From contig CAZITX010000010.1 of the NCBI GenBank assembly GCA_964542305.1, forward strand, positions 1 through 64,000: 64,000 nucleotides of DNA, in the 5' to 3' direction. Position 1 is the first letter of the stretch. The number at the start of each line of letters is the position of its first letter. Below the pieces are notes generated by a model. That model did not search any database and was not told the origin of the DNA. It was given only the letters and a program-made list of their open reading frames with translations. This document shows positions 16,129 to 25,301 of the stretch, piece by piece. Source of the stretch: DMER64 sp964542305. GTDB taxonomy: Bacteria; Bacteroidota; Bacteroidia; Bacteroidales; UBA932. A program made the translations under genes and the position numbers.

Positions 16129-18603
16129 ATGAAAATGCGTTGTCTGCCTTTGCTTTTCCTGATCTTTTTGTTTTCCGGGGCAGCATTGGCTTCAACTCCT
16201 CCTGCTTCCGCCGTACTCAGGGACAGCCGGTTCCGTACCGGGCAACTTCCCAACGGGCTTACCTATTATATAAGGATAAATGATCTGCCAAAAGGCCAGA
16301 TGCATTTTTTACTGGTACAAAAACCGGACAAAACCCCGTTCTTCAAACAAGTGCTGACCCCTCCGGAACCCGTAGAGCAGGGTCTCGCACAACTGGTACG
16401 TGCCCTTCGTGAACAGCACGTAACTACACCGGGAAAATACAGGCCTCATCTTCAGGGCGTTATTGTGGTAGGAGCTTTTGATCCGGATACGGTCGAGATT
16501 ATGCTCCGCCGCGAATTGAGTACGCTTCCCGCCTCGGTGGATGTGATGCAGGCACAGGAGGTGCCGCAGGGGATCGATTCCGCCCTGGCGGCAAAGTCTT
16601 ACTCGGCAAAACCCCTTCCCCCGGTGCTTCAGGACGGGTATCCGCGTGTGGAGATCGCTTTCCCGCTGCCGTCTCTCCCGCGGGAGATCCGTACAGGCAG
16701 CGAATATTTTATTATGGATTTTATGCGCTACGTTACTCAATATACAGCTTCCGAATATGTAGAGCCCCCTGCCTGCGTATCTGCCGGGGATCAGATGGTA
16801 TGGTCTTCACGTATCCATCCGGACAGCCTTACCCGCGCTTTTTGCGATCTCTCGGGTGCCTGTCAGCGTCTGGCGCGGGAAGGAGTCACTCCGGAACAGT
16901 TTAACCGGGCCCGGGAAGATTACATCACACGCGAAAAGTTGTTGTATGAAAATCGGAATAGCCGTACAAACGATTATTACACCCAATCCTGTATAGAACA
17001 CTTTTTTGAAGGGACACCGGTTCCGTCTTCTTCGTGGAGGTACCGCTTTGTTACAGAAATGGCTCCTTATGTGACTTGTGACCATGTGAACCGTTACATC
17101 CGGAGCGTTATGTTGTCCGGGGCTCCGGAAATTACCCTTATAAAAACATCCGGTCCGGCCGACAGCCTGATAGAACCGGTTGCTTTTTTGCCTGAAGAAT
17201 TGCAGGAAGAACGGGCCCGTTTGACGGAAGAACTTTCCGGAATGCTTTTTCCTTTTGACGATACCCTGCTTATGGAGTTGGCGGCCAGGATCCTGGATAT
17301 AGACCTGCGTTTGCAGCTGGACAGCCTGGAACGGAACCGGGTAATTCCCGTGGTAAACGTGGATAGCCTGGGATCCCTTTTCCGCATGGTATGGAACGAC
17401 ACCCTTTTGCCTCCGGCCCGCAGCCTAAGAACGTATCCCCCGGATTCAACAACCCGTGGAAAAGTGGAACGTCAGATGAACACAGCCCACCTGGGTGTTT
17501 CCGTCTGGCAATTGTCCGGAGGTTCTTTGCTATATGTAAGGCCGGATACGCTTTTCAAAGGCAAGGTGTACTTTGCTGCCGTGGAAAGGGATCCGGAAGT
17601 GTTTATGCCTTATGTTCCCCAGGAGGTGTTCCGCAGGGGAAACGGTCCTTTATTATGGAAACAGACATCCCAGGGACTGCTGCTGGAAAGTGATGCAAGG
17701 ACAGATTCACTGGAGCTTTTGCTGCAGGGGGCTTCCCGCCAGATAAAGGAATTGCTGCTCTATCCCACACAAATTAACGGGATGTGGAAGGAACGTACCA
17801 GGCACATACAAACATCCAGGGAATTGTCCCGCACCATTCTGCTGGACACCCTGCAAACATTGCTCTTTGAGAGGAAGCCCCCCGGAGAACCGTCTGTGCC
17901 CAAAGGCTTTGACTTTGTCTGTACCGGGGATTTTATTCCCGATTCACTGGTGGCTCTTGCCGAGAAATACCTGGCCGGGATACCAAACCGGGAGATGCGT
18001 GCTGTCAATCCCGTGCTTCCCGGGGAAGGCATTCGCCGGGGATTGTATGATCACACTATTGCTTTCCCGAATCCTGCCGGAGAAAGTAAAACGGCCCGGG
18101 TTTATTCCGGTCCCTGTCCCTATACCCTGGAACAATATGTTTTGTTGAATATGCTGGAAAGGCTGGTGGAACAGACTACCGACAACGCTGTGTTTGTACA
18201 GTCATCCCTGGAATATTACCCCAGGGGCCATTATTTCCTGTACCTGGGATTTTATACACAGGCGACCGATTTTGCCTATAACGAGCACCGGCTGGACCAG
18301 GTACTGGCAGATCTTGCTGCTTTTGGTCCGTCTGCTGAACAATTGGAAAACGCGCGTCACTGGTTGTTGGTGGAACACCAGGCACAATTGCTCAACCCGG
18401 CTTTCCATAAACAGATGCTTATCTTATACAGCCGCAGTGGCAGGGACTTTGTTACAGGGTACGAAACTCTTGTTAAACAGACAGATATAGCTATGATAAG
18501 GGATTTTGTCCGCCAGATCATGGAATACGGAAATGCTTCCAGGGTGGTTCTTTCAGGTGCAACAAATGATATGAAAGATGCGTCTTATTCAAAAAATCCG
18601 TAA
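16129..18603 (+). CDS. Exported M16 peptidase homologue lacking the catalytic segment
   Basis: The 824-residue protein has a signal peptide (LLFLIFLFSGAALAS) and the M16 opening FRTGQLPNGLTYYIR. In active M16 enzymes the zinc motif HxxEH follows within about 50 residues, but here only about 85 residues lie between this opening and GVIVVGAFDPDTVEIMLRREL, which is normally the end of the first domain. No HxxEH or inverted zinc motif occurs anywhere. The C-terminal half keeps the M16 fold pattern (GFDFVCTGDFIPDSLVALAE). It is therefore read as a pseudopeptidase, acting by binding rather than cutting. It precedes the BACON lipoprotein by 28 bases and may be co-transcribed with it. Confidence 0.75.
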   Translation: MKMRCLPLLFLIFLFSGAALASTPPASAVLRDSRFRTGQLPNGLTYYIRINDLPKGQMHFLLVQKPDKTPFFKQVLTPPEPVEQGLAQLVRALREQHVTTPGKYRPHLQGVIVVGAFDPDTVEIMLRRELSTLPASVDVMQAQEVPQGIDSALAAKSYSAKPLPPVLQDGYPRVEIAFPLPSLPREIRTGSEYFIMDFMRYVTQYTASEYVEPPACVSAGDQMVWSSRIHPDSLTRAFCDLSGACQRLAREGVTPEQFNRAREDYITREKLLYENRNSRTNDYYTQSCIEHFFEGTPVPSSSWRYRFVTEMAPYVTCDHVNRYIRSVMLSGAPEITLIKTSGPADSLIEPVAFLPEELQEERARLTEELSGMLFPFDDTLLMELAARILDIDLRLQLDSLERNRVIPVVNVDSLGSLFRMVWNDTLLPPARSLRTYPPDSTTRGKVERQMNTAHLGVSVWQLSGGSLLYVRPDTLFKGKVYFAAVERDPEVFMPYVPQEVFRRGNGPLLWKQTSQGLLLESDARTDSLELLLQGASRQIKELLLYPTQINGMWKERTRHIQTSRELSRTILLDTLQTLLFERKPPGEPSVPKGFDFVCTGDFIPDSLVALAEKYLAGIPNREMRAVNPVLPGEGIRRGLYDHTIAFPNPAGESKTARVYSGPCPYTLEQYVLLNMLERLVEQTTDNAVFVQSSLEYYPRGHYFLYLGFYTQATDFAYNEHRLDQVLADLAAFGPSAEQLENARHWLLVEHQAQLLNPAFHKQMLILYSRSGRDFVTGYETLVKQTDIAMIRDFVRQIMEYGNASRVVLSGATNDMKDASYSKNP

Positions 18604-18631
18604 CTTGCACCCCCTTATGTCGGTTTACATA

Positions 18632-21181
18632 ATGAAAAAGCGTATGTTGCGTACATTTAAACGGATAGCCTTGCCAGCGCTGGCATTAATGCTAAGCGGC
18701 TGTATTCATTCCCGGAATGACGAAGTCCTGGTTACTCCGTATACCAAAATAGATTTTCCTTCCGGCGGGGAGGCGCGGGAATTTGTGATATCCTCCAATT
18801 TCTTGTGGACTATTGAAATATCGGATACCTGGATCACCATCAACCCCCTGAAAGGTTACGGGGATAAAAACATCATTGTAACCGCTTCTCCCAATACGGA
18901 TCTGGCTCCGCGTCAGGCTTCTTTTTTCATAGCCGGCGAAGAAACCCGCCGGGAAATAACCATAACACAGGCCGGAGAAGCTCCGGCCCTTTCCATAGAT
19001 GCCACCGCGAAAACCGTCATTGCAGATGGTGATACATTGTCTGTTGGCGTTACCACCAACGTGGAGCTGAACGTGGCTATTGAAAAAGACTGGATCACGT
19101 TTGTGGAAACCAAAACCGTTGCCACAAACAGATACATATTTAATATTGCACCCAATACTACCCTGGAACAGCGGTCCGGCCGCATAGAGTTTTCACAGAA
19201 AAACGGCTCTTTGTCTGCCATGCTTACCGTTACGCAGAAAGGGGAAAACCCCGACTTTGAAATTGATACGGACCTGGTGGAAGTGCCAGCAGCAGGGGGC
19301 GAAGGTAAATTTACCGTAGTTTCTAACATAGATTGGAACGCTACGAGTGAAACACCCTGGATACACATAACCGGGACCCGTCTTATGGAACCGCACGACT
19401 GTATTTTTACGGCCGATGCCAACCCGCGCGTAGAACCCCGTCAGGGTTCAATAACCGTTTTTGCCCCGGATCATCCGGAATTGGGAGAAACAACGGTTAA
19501 TGTAGAACAGGCAGGGGCAGAACCGGTTGCCGTCCTGACTCCGGAAGCATTGGAAGGCGTTCCCGCTGCCGGCGGCACGTATACGGTTACCGTGGAAGCT
19601 AATTTTGACTGGGAAGAAGACATTACGCTGACTGACGGATGGGTGTCCAATGTGGTTCAATTATCCAACGGATTGCAGATTACTATAGATAAAAACCAGG
19701 ATGTAGAACCCAGAAGCACAACCCTGAAGGTGGTCTGGCCGGACGGGACCTATTCCAAGACCATTGTTATCAGCCAGGTAGCCGGTGAACGACAAGTAAT
19801 ATTGCCTCCGCAGGAAACCATTGCACAGGTTCCGGCAGCGGGCGGATCGCTGGGAATCCCGGTCATTGCCAATGTTCCCTGGGATGCCGGTGTGTCTGCG
19901 AATTGGCTTGAAGTGGTTGAAACAAAGGGTCTGGAAACAAATATTATAAAATTAGAGATCAGTCCCAATGAAAACATCGCTTCACGCCAGGCCGTACTGA
20001 CCGTGATCACCCGGGATGAAGATCCGTTGGTTTTAACCAGGATAATTACACAGCAAGGAGCACAACCACATATTACTTGCGATCCGGACACCCTGGAGAC
20101 AGCTGCCGAAGGCGGATCCTTTACATTGCCTGTTCAGGCCAATGTGCCGTGGACCGTGCTTTCCCACCCGGTATGGGTGGAAAATGTTGCCGTGGAAAAC
20201 CCGGAAGGAAACAACGGGAACCTTACCTTTACGGTCTTGCCTAACAGGCAGACAACGCCCCGTTCTTCAAAAATTGAACTTACCCGCACAGACGGCAACC
20301 TGATATCTGCACTGGTTATAAACCAGGCGGCAGAAGCCGTGTTTGTAAATGCCCAAAGTGACGCCCCGTCTTACCTGCACAACGAAGGCGATACCTTTAA
20401 TATAACGGTGGAATCCAATATAGAAACCGAATGCGTACCTGATGTCCCGTGGATGGTTAATACAGGAAAAACCACACAGGACAGAACCACCGTCTGGACA
20501 TTTGAAGTGTTGCCTGTTCCAACAGTAAATAACAGGTATGCCACCGTACAGGTACGGAAAAAAGGAACCGACCAGGTATACCATTCCTTTAACCTTGCAC
20601 AGGGTGGGGCGCGTATAGCCTTAAAAGACAGCACAGCGCTGGTGCGCTTCTACAATAATATGAAAGGAGCCAACTGGAGGGATACGCATTTGTGGAACCT
20701 TCAGTTGCCGGCCGGTTTGTGGTCCGGGGTTACCCTGGAAACAGCCGTACGGAACGGAGCCCTGCACGTGAAAAATCTGGAATTGTCCGACGGACGCCTG
20801 GAAGGTTCAATAGGCGACGGGACCCATAAAGATCCCCTTTCCGAACTGACTTACCTGGAAAAGCTGGATCTGTCGGATAACAGCGGAATAACCGGGTGGC
20901 TGCCCGTATCCTGGAAGGACCTGAACAACCTGGAGTCCATTAATCTGGAAAACTGCAACCTGACCAACTTCCTGCTTTTGGGATACAACATACCTCCCCA
21001 TTATGCTACGGGGTTGAAAAACCTTACTGAATTCATCATCCGCAACAACCTCCTAAACGGCACAATACCACAGGAAATCCCTGATCATCCGCATTTTGAG
21101 GAGTGGAATTTTACACAGAACATGCAACCCCAGAAAGGGACCAATGAATTGAGCTTGCCCGATGAACCCGAAGACCTTTGA
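18632..21181 (+). CDS. Lipoprotein with seven BACON domains and a leucine-rich tail
   Basis: The 849-residue product has a lipoprotein signal ending LMLSGC (Cys24) with Asp-Glu at +6 and +7. Seven BACON-type beta-sandwich repeats of 84-95 residues follow at about 32-115, 116-204, 205-295, 296-385, 386-477, 478-568 and 569-662. Each tends to carry a small-residue turn (PAAGG in repeats 3-5), an internal W, a PRQ/PRS/SRQ motif and a closing ITQ-like strand. The last part (663-849) holds plant-type leucine-rich units (YLEKLDLSDNSGITGWLP, then NLESINLENCNLTNF). BACON domains often bind glycans or mucin or act as spacers, so a cell-surface binding role is likely but not shown. The start at 18632 gives a normal signal peptide. 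Confidence 0.85.
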   Translation: MKKRMLRTFKRIALPALALMLSGCIHSRNDEVLVTPYTKIDFPSGGEAREFVISSNFLWTIEISDTWITINPLKGYGDKNIIVTASPNTDLAPRQASFFIAGEETRREITITQAGEAPALSIDATAKTVIADGDTLSVGVTTNVELNVAIEKDWITFVETKTVATNRYIFNIAPNTTLEQRSGRIEFSQKNGSLSAMLTVTQKGENPDFEIDTDLVEVPAAGGEGKFTVVSNIDWNATSETPWIHITGTRLMEPHDCIFTADANPRVEPRQGSITVFAPDHPELGETTVNVEQAGAEPVAVLTPEALEGVPAAGGTYTVTVEANFDWEEDITLTDGWVSNVVQLSNGLQITIDKNQDVEPRSTTLKVVWPDGTYSKTIVISQVAGERQVILPPQETIAQVPAAGGSLGIPVIANVPWDAGVSANWLEVVETKGLETNIIKLEISPNENIASRQAVLTVITRDEDPLVLTRIITQQGAQPHITCDPDTLETAAEGGSFTLPVQANVPWTVLSHPVWVENVAVENPEGNNGNLTFTVLPNRQTTPRSSKIELTRTDGNLISALVINQAAEAVFVNAQSDAPSYLHNEGDTFNITVESNIETECVPDVPWMVNTGKTTQDRTTVWTFEVLPVPTVNNRYATVQVRKKGTDQVYHSFNLAQGGARIALKDSTALVRFYNNMKGANWRDTHLWNLQLPAGLWSGVTLETAVRNGALHVKNLELSDGRLEGSIGDGTHKDPLSELTYLEKLDLSDNSGITGWLPVSWKDLNNLESINLENCNLTNFLLLGYNIPPHYATGLKNLTEFIIRNNLLNGTIPQEIPDHPHFEEWNFTQNMQPQKGTNELSLPDEPEDL

Positions 21182-21334
21182 AAATACAGGGGTTACCAAC
21201 AAGTTTTCAACAAAAAATGTTTTGCGGTTTCAAATAATCGTTTAACTTTGCATTTATATATACCATAGCCAAAAAGCGAAATTTTACAATTTATAACTTC
21301 TAAAAACTTTTGTTTAACTTAAAATTTTTAATGC
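21182..21334 (+). other. AT-rich leader region of the 1000-residue lipoprotein gene
   Basis: This gap holds a promoter (box at 21243, TTTG at 21221) and an AT-rich untranslated leader of about 80 nt with little secondary structure. Such leaders go with strong translation in Bacteroidota. No reading frame or terminator is evident. Confidence 0.5.
21243..21250 (+). promoter_or_regulatory. Promoter of the 1000-residue lipoprotein gene
   Basis: TAACTTTG (-7 box) with TTTG at 21221-21224, an 18-base spacer close to the consensus spacing. This is the most complete promoter in the window, 84 bases upstream of the ATG. Confidence 0.65.
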
Positions 21335-24300
21335 ATGAAAAAATTTTTAAAATGGAGTGCAGCCTTTTTAGTACTGGGTGTACTCGCCGTAGGCTGTATT
21401 AAGAATGAGCCCAGCCCAGGCATTGAAGCCATGCGTAATGCAAAGGCCTCCTTGCTGAATGCTCAAGCTGCTCTTACACAGGCCAAGGTACAGGTTGAAG
21501 CCGCTAACGCCGCTTTGATCCAGGCCCAGGCCAGCCTTCTAAAGGCCCAGGAAGCCGTTGTAGCTGCCCAGGCAGCCAAGATCCAAGCTGAAGCCGATCT
21601 TATTCAAGCCGAAGTGGAATGGCAAAATGCCCTGACTGATTTTCATAAAGAAGCATGGGCCAAAGAGATCGAAGCACTTGAGATCGAACTGGAAGTGCTG
21701 AGAGCGGAAGCCGATGCTGCCATTGCTGAATGGGAACTTGTTATTGCTCAGATTCAGGTTGAAATGGTTGAAGCAACCCAGGCTTACGAAGCTGCTCTGT
21801 TAGCTTTCGAAGAATGGAAGATCGAAAATGCAGCAACCCTTGGACAAGCACTTATTGATGCATTGGATGCTCTTGTATTTCAGATTCAGGGTGTTATCCT
21901 GGACCTTGGTATTGCAGAACTTGATTTAAATTATGCCAAAGCTCAATACCACTGGTATGTAAACGTAGAATATCCGGAAGATACATCTCACGCTATCCAG
22001 CAAATGGAAGCCAACAAAAGGCGTCTGGAATGTGAAATTGAATACCTGGCAGGAGTTGTAGAAGCTTACGATGCTTTGTATAACGAATATCATGGTGATT
22101 TTGATACCATGATCGCAGGATTCCAGGAAGTAATTACCAGCTTGCGTGCAGAAATTGCCGAACTGGAAGAAGCTTATATCCTTCTTCAGGAAGAAGCTTT
22201 ACTGTTCAACGTAAACGCGTTGAATGCAGCCTTGACTAATTTGACAAAAAACAGGACAGTTGGTATTACCGGAGTCTTCTCTGACGGTGGTGACGATCCC
22301 GACGTTCACGTTTTCAACGGAAATTACAGAATTACAGCTCCCTGGCAGGCAACTACCAAAACCACCATGTTTGACATGATGAAAAGGGATATGCGCGTAA
22401 TTGATGATACCCGTTCCGAATTTGAAGACCAGGATTCCGGTATTATTGAAGCCAATATTGCCGCTAAAAAAGCTACTGCTGACGCAGCCGTTAAAAACTA
22501 TGAGGATAACTGGAAGCTTTGGCAGAAATACTACGATGAAGCCCGTATCAGCGGAAGCCACGTAGGCTCCCGTTACGTTGCCTGGCAAACTGCCTGGAAC
22601 AACTGGAATACTGCCATGGTCGCTTACAACGCCCACTTGGAGGTATATTGCGATATGTACACTGAAGCCGGAGATTTGATAGATCTGTTCATGGATTACC
22701 TGGACGGTTGGTTGAACGAAGGCACTCTGGTAGTACCGGGAAGTGAAAATCTTTCTGAAGTACTCGGTGGTATTGAGTTCAATGCCGGCACGCTGGCTGA
22801 CTTCATTTTCCAAGGCAATGCCGCTGCTGTTATCAATGCACTGAACACCATTATTGGTCTGATCAATGCACCTGCAGAAATGGAAGCCATCATCACAGAA
22901 TTGAAAGCCATCATGGACGGAACACATCCGGAAGGCTGGCCCGCATTCTGGGATCATGCTACCGCCTGGACCTACACGCCCGCCTCGGGAGTTCCCCCTT
23001 ACGGTGATATCATGCGAGCAGTTTACGCAAATTCCAATAAAGAACTTACCGAACTGACCAACCAAGACTGGTACGTATGGTTGTTCCTGTACTGGCTGTT
23101 CGAAGACAAACAGGTTGAACTGGGATTGGAAGGCCCCTTCGGTGGTCCTGTGATCACCATCAACGCTGCTGATTACGATGACGCCGGTCTGCAGGTACTG
23201 GAAGATTTCTTTGGTGAACTGGATTGCACCGAATACGACAGTTATATGGTAGGCCCCAGCACAACTGCTATTGTAAATGCTATCAATGCATACTACAATG
23301 CTGTAGAAGGTCTGGGTAACCTGGAAGAAGATATGTTTGAACCGTTTAACAGGGTTTGGAAAGCCAGAAAATCCCTCTATGATTCTAAAGGTGTATTCAC
23401 AGGATACGATGACGATTATACCAGAACAGAAGCTTTGGCTGAGGTAACAAAGAAACCTACTCTTAAAGAGATCTATGTAACACCGTCTACCTACAATCCT
23501 CCTGTTTACGATGACGATGCAGATTGGGATGAAACTCAACCCAGGCCGGAAGATGCTACTGAATTCCACTTTGTACTGGAAGGACCGGATGGTATGGGTC
23601 GCACCGTTATCACCCCGTCGCTTGACTTTGATATTACTTACCTGAATGCATACTGCGATCTGTTTGTTTCCTACGCAGCCTTGCTGGCCGCCGGGGAAGA
23701 TTGCGGAACACAATGGTCAGACTGGGCCGGCGACCTGCCGCTCTGGTTGTGGGAAGAAAGAGATGATTTTGGAACGGGCCACTATTTCTACGCTATCTGG
23801 CAAACCCGTGACTACCAGGCATACCAGGACACTTACAACCGTGTGCTGAATGGTGAATACGCCGCCCTGATAGATAAAATCCAAACTCTGTATGATACTC
23901 AGTGGGCACTTTATGTGGAAGCAAAAGCTCAATGGAAAGCTTTGAACGATGAATACAACGCTATTCTGGATGCCCTTGATGATATTGAAGCCTACATACC
24001 TATGTATGAAACATACATTGAATACTACCAGTATTTCATAGATCAGGCTCAATGGGCTCATAACGGAGGAAATCTTGCCGAAGAAGGATTGCTTGAAGCA
24101 TGGAACCGTGCTAAGCATAACCTGATAGAAAGCCAAAACGAACTCAACAGGATTGAGCAAGCCCTTGCCATCTGGGAAGAAGGCCTTGGACTGCCCACAT
24201 TCTGGGGCTTCATTGAAAATGAAACAGCATGGTACCAGGCTCAGATTGACGCTATTTTAGTAGAAATTGAAAATCTGCAACAACAGTTGATCGTTCTTGA

Positions 24301-24337
24301 AGGTATCAGAACCGGACTTTTGGAAGATTATCTTTAA
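21335..24337 (+). CDS. 1000-residue acidic, Trp-rich coiled-coil lipoprotein
   Basis: The product has a lipoprotein signal ending VLAVGC (Cys21). Residues about 28-150 form an Ala-, Gln- and Glu-rich coiled coil (for example AALIQAQASLLKAQEAVVAA), which continues with breaks to about 300. The middle (about 300-820) is rich in Asp, Trp and Tyr and probably globular (for example WYVWLFLYWLFED and WSDWAGDLPLWLWEE). The last 150 residues are again helical (ESQNELNRIEQALAIWEEGL). N- and C-terminal helices could pair into one long stalk carrying the middle as a head. It is strongly acidic with about 4 percent Trp. No family was recognised. It has its own strong promoter and is followed after 25 bases by a barrel gene. 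A surface-layer, adhesin or scaffold role is inferred. Confidence 0.85.
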   Translation: MKKFLKWSAAFLVLGVLAVGCIKNEPSPGIEAMRNAKASLLNAQAALTQAKVQVEAANAALIQAQASLLKAQEAVVAAQAAKIQAEADLIQAEVEWQNALTDFHKEAWAKEIEALEIELEVLRAEADAAIAEWELVIAQIQVEMVEATQAYEAALLAFEEWKIENAATLGQALIDALDALVFQIQGVILDLGIAELDLNYAKAQYHWYVNVEYPEDTSHAIQQMEANKRRLECEIEYLAGVVEAYDALYNEYHGDFDTMIAGFQEVITSLRAEIAELEEAYILLQEEALLFNVNALNAALTNLTKNRTVGITGVFSDGGDDPDVHVFNGNYRITAPWQATTKTTMFDMMKRDMRVIDDTRSEFEDQDSGIIEANIAAKKATADAAVKNYEDNWKLWQKYYDEARISGSHVGSRYVAWQTAWNNWNTAMVAYNAHLEVYCDMYTEAGDLIDLFMDYLDGWLNEGTLVVPGSENLSEVLGGIEFNAGTLADFIFQGNAAAVINALNTIIGLINAPAEMEAIITELKAIMDGTHPEGWPAFWDHATAWTYTPASGVPPYGDIMRAVYANSNKELTELTNQDWYVWLFLYWLFEDKQVELGLEGPFGGPVITINAADYDDAGLQVLEDFFGELDCTEYDSYMVGPSTTAIVNAINAYYNAVEGLGNLEEDMFEPFNRVWKARKSLYDSKGVFTGYDDDYTRTEALAEVTKKPTLKEIYVTPSTYNPPVYDDDADWDETQPRPEDATEFHFVLEGPDGMGRTVITPSLDFDITYLNAYCDLFVSYAALLAAGEDCGTQWSDWAGDLPLWLWEERDDFGTGHYFYAIWQTRDYQAYQDTYNRVLNGEYAALIDKIQTLYDTQWALYVEAKAQWKALNDEYNAILDALDDIEAYIPMYETYIEYYQYFIDQAQWAHNGGNLAEEGLLEAWNRAKHNLIESQNELNRIEQALAIWEEGLGLPTFWGFIENETAWYQAQIDAILVEIENLQQQLIVLEGIRTGLLEDYL

Positions 24338-24362
24338 ACCATACGGATAAGATTTGCGTATA

Positions 24363-25220
24363 ATGATAAAAAAACTTAGCATATTTCTGATAGCTGTTCT
24401 AACGGTTGCGTCCCTTGGGGCGCAACCGGCGGAACGCTCCGGAAGTGCTGTATATGCTCCACGCGCGGGACAGTTTCAGGTCTCTGCGGTTTTAGGTGGC
24501 GGACTATACTTTGACTATCTGGATAATTTAACCCCCCTGTTGCCAAGTTACCTGCCGGGTGCAGAAGTTGGCATTGATCCTACTGAAAAAGGAGTGGGTT
24601 ACTACCTGCAGATGGGCAGTCTGAATAACAATTCAATTGCCAACATTGCCGGAATCCAGGGTAAGTATTTCGTGACCAACCGCTTTGCTCTGAACGCGAT
24701 GTTTGCTATGCAAATAGACGTGACCCCCGAACGTGATTATATTGAAGGCATCGATCTGGAGAGCAGTGGTTTATTAGACCTGGGCGGCATTCAGTGGGTT
24801 GAAGGCAGGCTGACCGACAAATACCTTGTAAATGTCGGAGCGGACTACTATTTCAACAACTGCAACGGCCGGCTGTTCCCCTACATCGGTTTGCTGGGCG
24901 GATTCCAACACGCCAGGGTACAGGCCTACTTGCCTTATACAGGTATTGAAATACCGGTAGAAAGCGGAGGAGATACCGATCCCCTGGAACTTTACGCGTT
25001 GGATAAACGTGCAGGCGAAGCATATGCAATATCCGGAGCGATCACTGCCGGCGTGGAATACAATTTCCTGCCGGGAATGAACATTGCTCTTGAGGTACGC
25101 CCTTTCAATTATTACTATTCAGCAATCCGTATGTATGCTGACGGCCAGGAATTCAATGCATATGAAATGCAGTTCAAATTCTTTGCCTTTCCGCAATTGA
25201 AAATAGGATTCCGTTTTTAG
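24363..25220 (+). CDS. Outer-membrane beta-barrel protein of the surface locus
   Basis: The 285-residue protein has a signal peptide (KKLSIFLIAVLTVASLGAQ) and amphipathic strands ending in a C-terminal Phe (LKIGFRF), the BamA-recognised signature. It resembles OmpA-N or porin-like barrels (YLVNVGADYYFNNCNGRLFP, then GVEYNFLPGMNIALEVRPF). It starts 25 bases after the 1000-residue lipoprotein gene and ends before a strong terminator, so the two form one transcript. It might anchor or export its partner; this is inferred from position only. The upstream TTG at 24354 would add three residues and is less likely. Confidence 0.8.
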   Translation: MIKKLSIFLIAVLTVASLGAQPAERSGSAVYAPRAGQFQVSAVLGGGLYFDYLDNLTPLLPSYLPGAEVGIDPTEKGVGYYLQMGSLNNNSIANIAGIQGKYFVTNRFALNAMFAMQIDVTPERDYIEGIDLESSGLLDLGGIQWVEGRLTDKYLVNVGADYYFNNCNGRLFPYIGLLGGFQHARVQAYLPYTGIEIPVESGGDTDPLELYALDKRAGEAYAISGAITAGVEYNFLPGMNIALEVRPFNYYYSAIRMYADGQEFNAYEMQFKFFAFPQLKIGFRF

Positions 25221-25242
25221 TAATTATTGAATCAACTAATAC

Positions 25243-25272
25243 AACCGCTCCCTTTGGGGGCGGTTTTTTTAT
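25243..25272 (+). terminator. Rho-independent terminator after the surface-locus barrel gene
   Basis: A 10-bp stem (arms at 25243-25252 and 25256-25265, one G-T pair) with a three-base loop is followed by a T run. It separates the surface transcript from the small lipoprotein gene, whose promoter begins directly after it. Confidence 0.9.
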
Positions 25273-25280
25273 TACCTTTG
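25273..25280 (+). promoter_or_regulatory. -7 box of the small helical lipoprotein gene
   Basis: TACCTTTG fits TAnnTTTG, 21 bases upstream of the ATG at 25302, and starts right after the terminator T run. Confidence 0.6.
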
Positions 25281-25301
25281 TGCCTGTTAATAAAGAGAAT
25301 T

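Noticed and set aside
22199..23713. 504-residue frame on the minus strand inside the giant lipoprotein gene
   Set aside because: No promoter, no signal or domain, and it is fully antisense to a well-formed coding frame with lipobox and heptads. It is open because the plus-strand frame rarely uses TTA, CTA and TCA.
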